DNA from: Heterobasidion occidentale
Lineage: Eukaryota; Basidiomycota; Agaricomycetes; Russulales; Bondarzewiaceae
Assembly (NCBI GenBank): GCA_039111635.1
Contig: JBCAQO010000001.1
Coordinates: 1,302,001-1,366,000, forward strand
Length of the DNA stretch: 64,000 bases
Direction of reading: 5' to 3'
The first letter of the stretch is position 1, and every line of letters starts with the position of its first letter. The position numbers and the translations under genes are program-made. This document shows, piece by piece, positions 56,931 to 64,000 of the stretch. The notes under the pieces are model-generated. The model was not told where the DNA came from. It made no database searches and worked only from the letters and a program-made list of their open reading frames with translations.

Positions 56931-59474
56931 CTACTCGTGACTCGTCAGGCTCCACTGGTCCACCGCGACGAAGTTGGGCGTCTTGAAGTCGCTCGACTGC
57001 ATCCCCGACCACTGCGGGTTGAACAGCACCTGCAGGTTGTACGTCCCCGCAGGCAAGCTGATCATCACCACCGTCACACCCGGGTTCTCCTGGTCCGACT
57101 GCCCCGCCGGCAGCGCAGGATCGTCCGAGAACCGCACCGCCAGCCCCGTCGTGAACGCTGCACCCGAAGGCGCGTTCAGGATCTCCATCTTCAGCGTCTG
57201 CCCGTCCAGCACCAGCGTCGCAGACGTCCCGCTCGAGTCCACCGTCACCGTCGCGTTCGTGTGCATCCGCCACATCACCGGCTGCGCCGCAGTGATGTCG
57301 TCCTGGATCAGCACCTGCTTGCGCCCGTTGATCAGACGCACTCCGCGCGAGAACGACGTCCTGCATGAAACATCTTTCCTTCAGCCGCCGCCGTCAATCT
57401 TTCCGAGATTGGAATGGAGCACTCACACGTCAAAGTAGGCGCTGGTCAGGTCCGCGGTCCAGTACGCCGTCGAGTCGCTGGGCACGTCCAGCACCGTGCT
57501 CGAGCCTTGCGTGGTGCCCGAGGTGCCATGCGAAACCTTCGGCGTTGCCAAAACGTTCTGGTTCGCCTTGTTGACCAAGATCGTGTTCTGGCCCTCCGTG
57601 CGCTTGCGGTAGTACAACCACCGGTCGCTGTTCTGCGTGTCGTTGCTGAAGTAGTTCGTCGACAGGTAGTCGCCCGAGCCGAGCTCGCCCGCCCACCGCG
57701 TGCCCAGAGCGTCGAGCACAAAGTCACCACAGTCCAGGTCGTTGTGCGTCTGGTGGCCCTGGTTCTTTCCGGCCTTGGCCGCGACGTAGAGCGCATTGAG
57801 GTCCGTCCAGCTGCTCCGCATCGACGCCCACTGGTCCAGCTCATTGTCGAAGAAGTTGTCCAACGCAGCGCCGTCCCAGAACGCACCTGAGACGCTCGGG
57901 TCGTACCAGAACATGCTCCATGGTTCGGGCGCATCATGCTGGTCGCGCTGGAACAGGGCAAACTGCGGCTGGTTGTACTGCGCGGCGTAAAAGATCATCG
58001 AATTGGCGGTCGTGGAGAACTTGTTGGGTCCATGGTCACCGTAATTGAAGAGCGAGGTCGCACCCGTCGCGTACATGTGGTAGACACCGGTCTTATAAAA
58101 GTCGGGGTTCGTGGAAAGGAGCCCGTAGTCGGAACCGGTCGCAGTGATGAGCGCCGAGGACATCTCAGCGTGGCCGGTGGTACCGAAGTACCAGTAATTG
58201 GCGGTTTCGGACCACGTACCATCGTCGGAAGGCGCAAGCGCGCAGTTCTTCTTGGCATCGGGGACGGTATATCCGAGAAGCTTTTCAGCAATGCCCGTGG
58301 TATCGTCACCGATGATCGCAAGGGCTCCGAGGGTCAGACCGCCGTTACACACGCAGTTCCAGTTACCCTCAGTGTTGTTGTTCCACCAGCCGATGAAGCC
58401 GGGGTCTCCCTCATAGGCAGAGACGCCGAGACTAAGACCGTACTTGGTCATAGTGAAGATGATCTGGCTCTTCTGGTCGTCTGTCCACATGTCGTGAAGC
58501 CAATCATACGCGATCGCGAATGCGGCTGTGAACTCGGCGGTGTCGAGGAAATGAGGCGAGTTCCACTTGTCAGTGTCGGGACCAAACGATGTCGTGCCGT
58601 TGCCAGCAGCGTTCTGATCAAGCACGTTGAGGGCACGTCAGCGCAAGCGAGGCGGGGGCTGCATACCTGGATCTCCTCCCACGCCCTGTCCACCCACTTG
58701 GTGTCGTTCGTCATGCGGTAGGCATATGCGAATGCCTTGATCCTCATTTTGATCTCGCGAGCATTGTCCAAGATACCGCTGGCACCGTCCATGTGGTAGA
58801 CAACAGGAGGCAGAGCGGCGTACGCAGTCGCGTTGCCGAAGATGGTGTCGTTCCATCCTTTGAGGTACGGGTCGTTGGGAATGAGATTAGGGAGAGCTTG
58901 CCACTTGTAGGAGGGGGCAATAAGGCGGGGGCGGTCCGTACGGACCTCGGTGGGACTGGGGTTGGCAGGCTTGAAGGAATCGGAGGGCCATGCGAGCTTG
59001 GCGTTGCTCGAGGCTACGAATGTGGGCGTCGTGAACGCGGCGGTGTTGGTCTGCACGAGGCCGGAAAGAAAAGTTGCAGAACAAGGAGCGGACTTGGCAA
59101 CAAGGCACGACTCACAGTAGCGGGATATACAGGGATCATGAACTCGCTGTTTGTGGAGGTGGCGAAGCGGCCGATGGCATTCTTCGCGCTCGCAGCTGCG
59201 CTCGCGGCAGCCTCGCCTGTGACAGCAGCGCTGCTGGCGCCGGAGGACGAGGAGCTGCTATTCTTGGACGAGCGTGTACCGACAACACCGCCGACGACGG
59301 CACCGATGATAACGAGGACCAAGACGGGGACACCGATCTTGAGCCAGTTCGAGGAGCGCTTCTTGGGCATGGGAGGGAGATGAAGCCTGTGGATTCGTTA
59401 TAGTATGGGTCGCCAGAGCCGTACGGGGAGCTGCCGTGTTGTTGATTGTTGTTGATGGAGTTATAGCTGGCCAT
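56931..59474 (-). CDS. Heparinase II/III-like protein anchored by an N-terminal transmembrane helix
   Basis: Likely polysaccharide lyase-fold enzyme; no fungal substrate is established. The start at 59474 gives MASYNSINNNQQHGSSP, a cytosolic segment, then KKRSSNW and a membrane helix (IGVPVLVLVIIGAVVGGVVG), then a Ser/Ala stalk. So it is a type II membrane protein facing outside or the lumen. The catalytic half shows an alpha-toroid (WVDRAWEEIQ, AFAIAYDWLHDMW, GWWNNNTEGNWNCVCNGGLT, NYWYFGTTGHAEMSSAL) and a heparinase II/III motif region (QTHNDLDCGDFVLDALGTRW, AGELGSGDYLSTNYF). The C-terminal beta-sheet domain ends VDQWSLTSHE. A short intron (about 38 nt, GTACGG...CACAG) near 59387-59424 restores the N-terminal frame; otherwise one base is missing. 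An adjacent Ser/Ala-rich gene lies downstream on the same strand. Confidence 0.83.
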
Positions 59475-59787
59475 GGCGCTGCAGGCCGAGGTTAAATGAC
59501 GGCGCTATCAGAGGGGAGAAGATTAAAAGAAAGACAGGAGTGGGCGGTGCAGGGAAATGGAACAGGGAGACGGAGATGGGAATCGTGGTAACTGGTGCGG
59601 AAGTTCCTCCCCGTGCGTTATATACCGTAGCCTCGTTCCATTTTTAGAAGCCCGCCGCCACAGCCTTCCCTCTCGACTTATAAAAAGCATCGTAGGCCTT
59701 CTTCAACATACAATCGTCCTCGCTCCATGATGCGAGACGTTAAATGGCGTAAAAATAGTAGGAACAAAGGTGGTGGATGATACAGCG
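59475..59787. other. Intergenic upstream of the heparinase-like gene
   Basis: About 310 nt with a TATATAA motif at 59618-59624. Nothing else is evident. Confidence 0.5.
59618..59624 (-). promoter_or_regulatory. TATA-like box of the heparinase-like gene
   Basis: Minus-strand TATATAA lies about 144 nt upstream of the ATG at 59474. The call rests on motif and position only. Confidence 0.45.
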
Positions 59788-61386
<1,599 letters not shown>

Positions 61387-61919
61387 GATGGTCTGCTCGT
61401 TAATCTGAGAGTTCAAGTATCAGACGGTGATGTCCAGGAGCGATGAACGAGAGGAGCCGCGAAACACTCGCCACTTTCGAACTTGTTGGTCTTTATGAGC
61501 GTCCTGGGTCTTCGGGGAAGCTGCAAGCCGTATTACAAGCATGCGCCGGGAAACAGAGGCTCACTTGATCCGGCCGCCTCGTCGCTCGCTGAAATACGCT
61601 CAGTCAGGCCAGACTTCAAATCACAAGAACAGACAAGGCAGCCGCCTAAATGTTGGTCCTCCAGTTCGCTGCAGCGCGAATGAAAAGAAAGCTATAAAAG
61701 GGCAAAACCTCGCAGAACAACCATAGCTTGTCCCGAGCAGTCGGAAGTTGGGTGCTCTTCCGATGACTATCCCCGCATTCCATGACGTCACCTTTTTGCA
61801 CGGGGACCCACAACTTTCAAGAACATACGCCGACCGCTCTCAATACGACAAGCCAAGTAGATGTATGCATTACTCTAGTTCAAAGTACAACCTCTCAGAC
61901 ATCTGTTTTTGGTCTTCCT
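61387..61919. other. Intergenic between thiolase and CCT gamma
   Basis: About 530 nt containing the thiolase promoter and the CCT3 3' flank. I see no gene; no oleate-type element was confidently recognised. Confidence 0.45.
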
Positions 61920-63973
61920 CTAACCCTCCATCATCTGATCTTCTGGAGGTGCACCCCCACCTTCCTGCTGACGCTCCTTCCGTGTTGCCTGCACGACATC
62001 GTCGACGCGAAGGAGCACGCGGGCAGCCTGAGGATAGAACGCGTAAGTGAGTACACGTTACATGTGGCACAAGTATGAAGCTATCACAAACCTCGATAGC
62101 CGTTTTAAATGTCTGGATCTAGATAGATGGCGAGATCGTTTAGTAGCTATTGAATACAGAACAACGACGAGACATACCTTTACGCTCGCCGACTCGTACA
62201 AACCGTACGTCTTCATGTCAACGATCTTTCCAGTATCGCCGTTAATGCCCCACGAATGCTCGCCATTCGCGTGCTTCGCCTACGGAGAAAACATATGTCA
62301 AAAACGTATTTTGGTCGGAGCACAAAAGGTCAACTCACCCTCAACTCGGTAAGGACCCGGATCACGTTTCCACCGCTGTTCTGGATGAGCGTCCGGGGGA
62401 TGACCTCCATCGCATCGGCGACAGCGCGGAAGGGGCCTGCCTCGACACCGGGAACGCTGCGCGCGTGCGCGTGCAACCCAACGGACACGGCCATCTCGGT
62501 CGCACCTCCACCTGGGATCAGCGTCGGGTTGAAGAACACGTTGCGCGCGACGGACATCGCATCAGCGAGATTGCGGTCAATCTCGTTGAGGACATCCTTC
62601 GAAGGCCCACGGAGAAGGATCGTGCAGGCTTTTGGTGTCTCGCACTCAGTGAGGAAGGTAAAGTATCTGGGCGGAGTCGGGTCAGAGATGGCGAGGCCAC
62701 AACGAGGAGCGAAAACGCACTCGTCGCCCAGTTTTTCGATGTTGAACAGGCCACATTTTGTTCCGACGTCGGCCTCACGAAGGTCTTCGACGCGGTTGAC
62801 GATCGTGGCGCCCACAGCGCGAGCAATACGATTGTTGTCTGACTTGCGCACACGTCGGAGGGCCGAGACGTTGGCCTTGGCAAGGAAATACTGCGCGTAG
62901 TCTGTGTACCAACATGAGCGAAGGGAATCGGAGCAGACGAGGTTTGCATACCAGAAACACCCTTCTCGGTAATGACAAGGTCGGGCTTGAATTCCAAGAT
63001 GCGATCGACCAACCCCTTGACCTGCTCCTCCTCGATCTGATTGATCCGCGCGTAGTCCGCCTCCTTCGAGATCTCGATGTTCGTCTGACTCTCACCCTTC
63101 TTGTACTCCAACGGGCAGTCGAGCAGGATGATACGCGGGTTCTGGATCCGCCGACGCATCTGCGGGTGTGTGATGTCCTTGTTGAGCATGACACCGTTCA
63201 AAACGCGGCTCTGTTCGATCTCCCCTCCAGGGACCTTCTCCACGCGGGCATAACGCTTGATGTCGACCGTGCGAATCCCGTTCTCTTCAGACGAGACGGT
63301 GCGGACGGCTTGCAGCGCGAGGCGACACATGAGCTCGGACCAGCGGATGACGAATTTCGTTCCGATGGAAGTTTTGATGAGGGAGAGCATCTGCTCATCG
63401 TCGGAAGTGTCGATGGGGATGGAAATACGCTGCACGATGTCGAGGGCGGTCTGAAGCGCCTTGTTGTAGGCGGCGATGATCACCACGGGGTGGATGTCGC
63501 GTTGGAGTTGAGAGAGCGACTGTGCGAGGATCTCGCCCGCTGGAGGGGGCCGTCAAAAAAGTGTCGACGCGGTATAAAACGCGAACGCACCGAGGACAAT
63601 GACACTCGTCGTTCCGTCGCCGCACTCCTCATCCTGCGTCCGACTCAGCTCAATCATATTCTTCGCAGCAGGATGCGCGACTTCGATTTCACGGAGAATG
63701 GCGTTCCCGTCGTTGGTCAACCTGCCCAAACTCGCGGTGAGTATTGGAGACGGCAGGCGGAGAAATGGGACGCACAGGATACCGCCCATTGGATCCAAGA
63801 TCATCTTGAGCATGGCCTTTGGACCCAGACATGTCCGGATGACATCTGCGACAGTCTATGGATGCAAAAGCGGGTGAATGCAGTTATTTGGGCCCCGAGA
63901 AAGAGTATAACCTTTGCAGCAGTGATATTGGAGATCTGCGCCTTCCGCCCCGACTGCCTCTCCGGGGCGGTGT
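61920..63973 (-). CDS. CCT3: Chaperonin TCP-1 complex subunit gamma (5' end beyond window)
   Basis: One of eight subunits of the cytosolic TRiC/CCT chaperonin that folds actin and tubulin. The first visible exon starts after an acceptor at 63974 and reads [20 protein letters not shown], so only a few N-terminal codons lie beyond the window edge. Further blocks are [58 protein letters not shown] (the ATPase GDGTT motif), [110 protein letters not shown] and [18 protein letters not shown]; the protein ends EDQMMEG. Spacing and the LLRVDD ending match the gamma subunit. Short introns. Confidence 0.94.
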
Positions 63974-64000
63974 CTACACGATGTATTTAGCAGAGAACGA

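Noticed and set aside
57414..57890. Plus-strand open frame over the heparinase-like gene
   Set aside because: Antisense shadow in a GC-rich exon.
62914..63990. 358-codon plus-strand open frame
   Set aside because: Fully antisense to the conserved CCT gamma exons; no family resemblance of its own.

Overview
This is nuclear DNA of a filamentous basidiomycete, most likely an Agaricomycete. The genes are dense and protein coding, and split by many short introns (about 37-70 nt, mostly GT-AG). The set includes a CBM1-GH5 cellulase, Zn2Cys6 and homeodomain regulators, a DUF6699-type protein and fungal exocyst subunits. I recognise 23 protein genes and one tRNA. The genes at both edges are cut by the window. 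I see no CRISPR, rRNA, transposon or virus-like element.

Layout. 1-8.7 kb: a CHK2/Rad53-like FHA kinase (3' end missing), the ribosome-biogenesis GTPase LSG1, a secreted CBM1-GH5 endoglucanase and a LYR-motif protein. 8.8-24 kb: exocyst SEC8, a lipid-droplet hydrolase diverging from it, a large Mit1/CHD-like SNF2 remodeler and a small RNase III-like/dsRBD protein. 24-30 kb: secreted GH20 and GH43 glycoside hydrolases. 30-43.5 kb: a RING-containing SNF2 helicase (HLTF/Rad5/Uls1 type), a ThrE/DUF1212 membrane protein, a Zn2Cys6 factor, a short homeodomain protein and a REEP/Yop1-like ER protein. 43.7-53.5 kb: exocyst SEC3, a DUF6699-like protein, ceramide glucosyltransferase, a TatD nuclease and tRNA-Lys(CUU). 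54.8-64 kb: a Ser/Ala-rich membrane protein, a membrane-anchored heparinase II/III-like protein, a peroxisomal thiolase and chaperonin CCT gamma (5' end missing).

Functional themes are housekeeping secretion (SEC8, SEC3, REEP, ceramide glucosyltransferase), genome and chromatin maintenance (checkpoint kinase, two SNF2 ATPases, TatD), proteostasis and ribosome assembly (CCT3, LSG1), and polysaccharide breakdown (GH5, GH20, GH43, heparinase-like). It reads as an ordinary chromosomal arm, not a dedicated gene cluster or island.

The most important caution is technical. At least six conserved genes, including normally essential ones, are interrupted by apparent single-base indels, often beside short homopolymers. 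This looks like uncorrected sequencing error rather than decay. The biologically most interesting items are a tRNA intron complementary to its own acceptor strand, an 8-nt microexon inside a zinc-cluster codon stretch, a start codon isolated on its own coding exon, and an RNase III-like protein lacking catalytic residues. No clearly new multi-gene system was found. All gene calls come from reading motifs by eye; exon borders are inferred.
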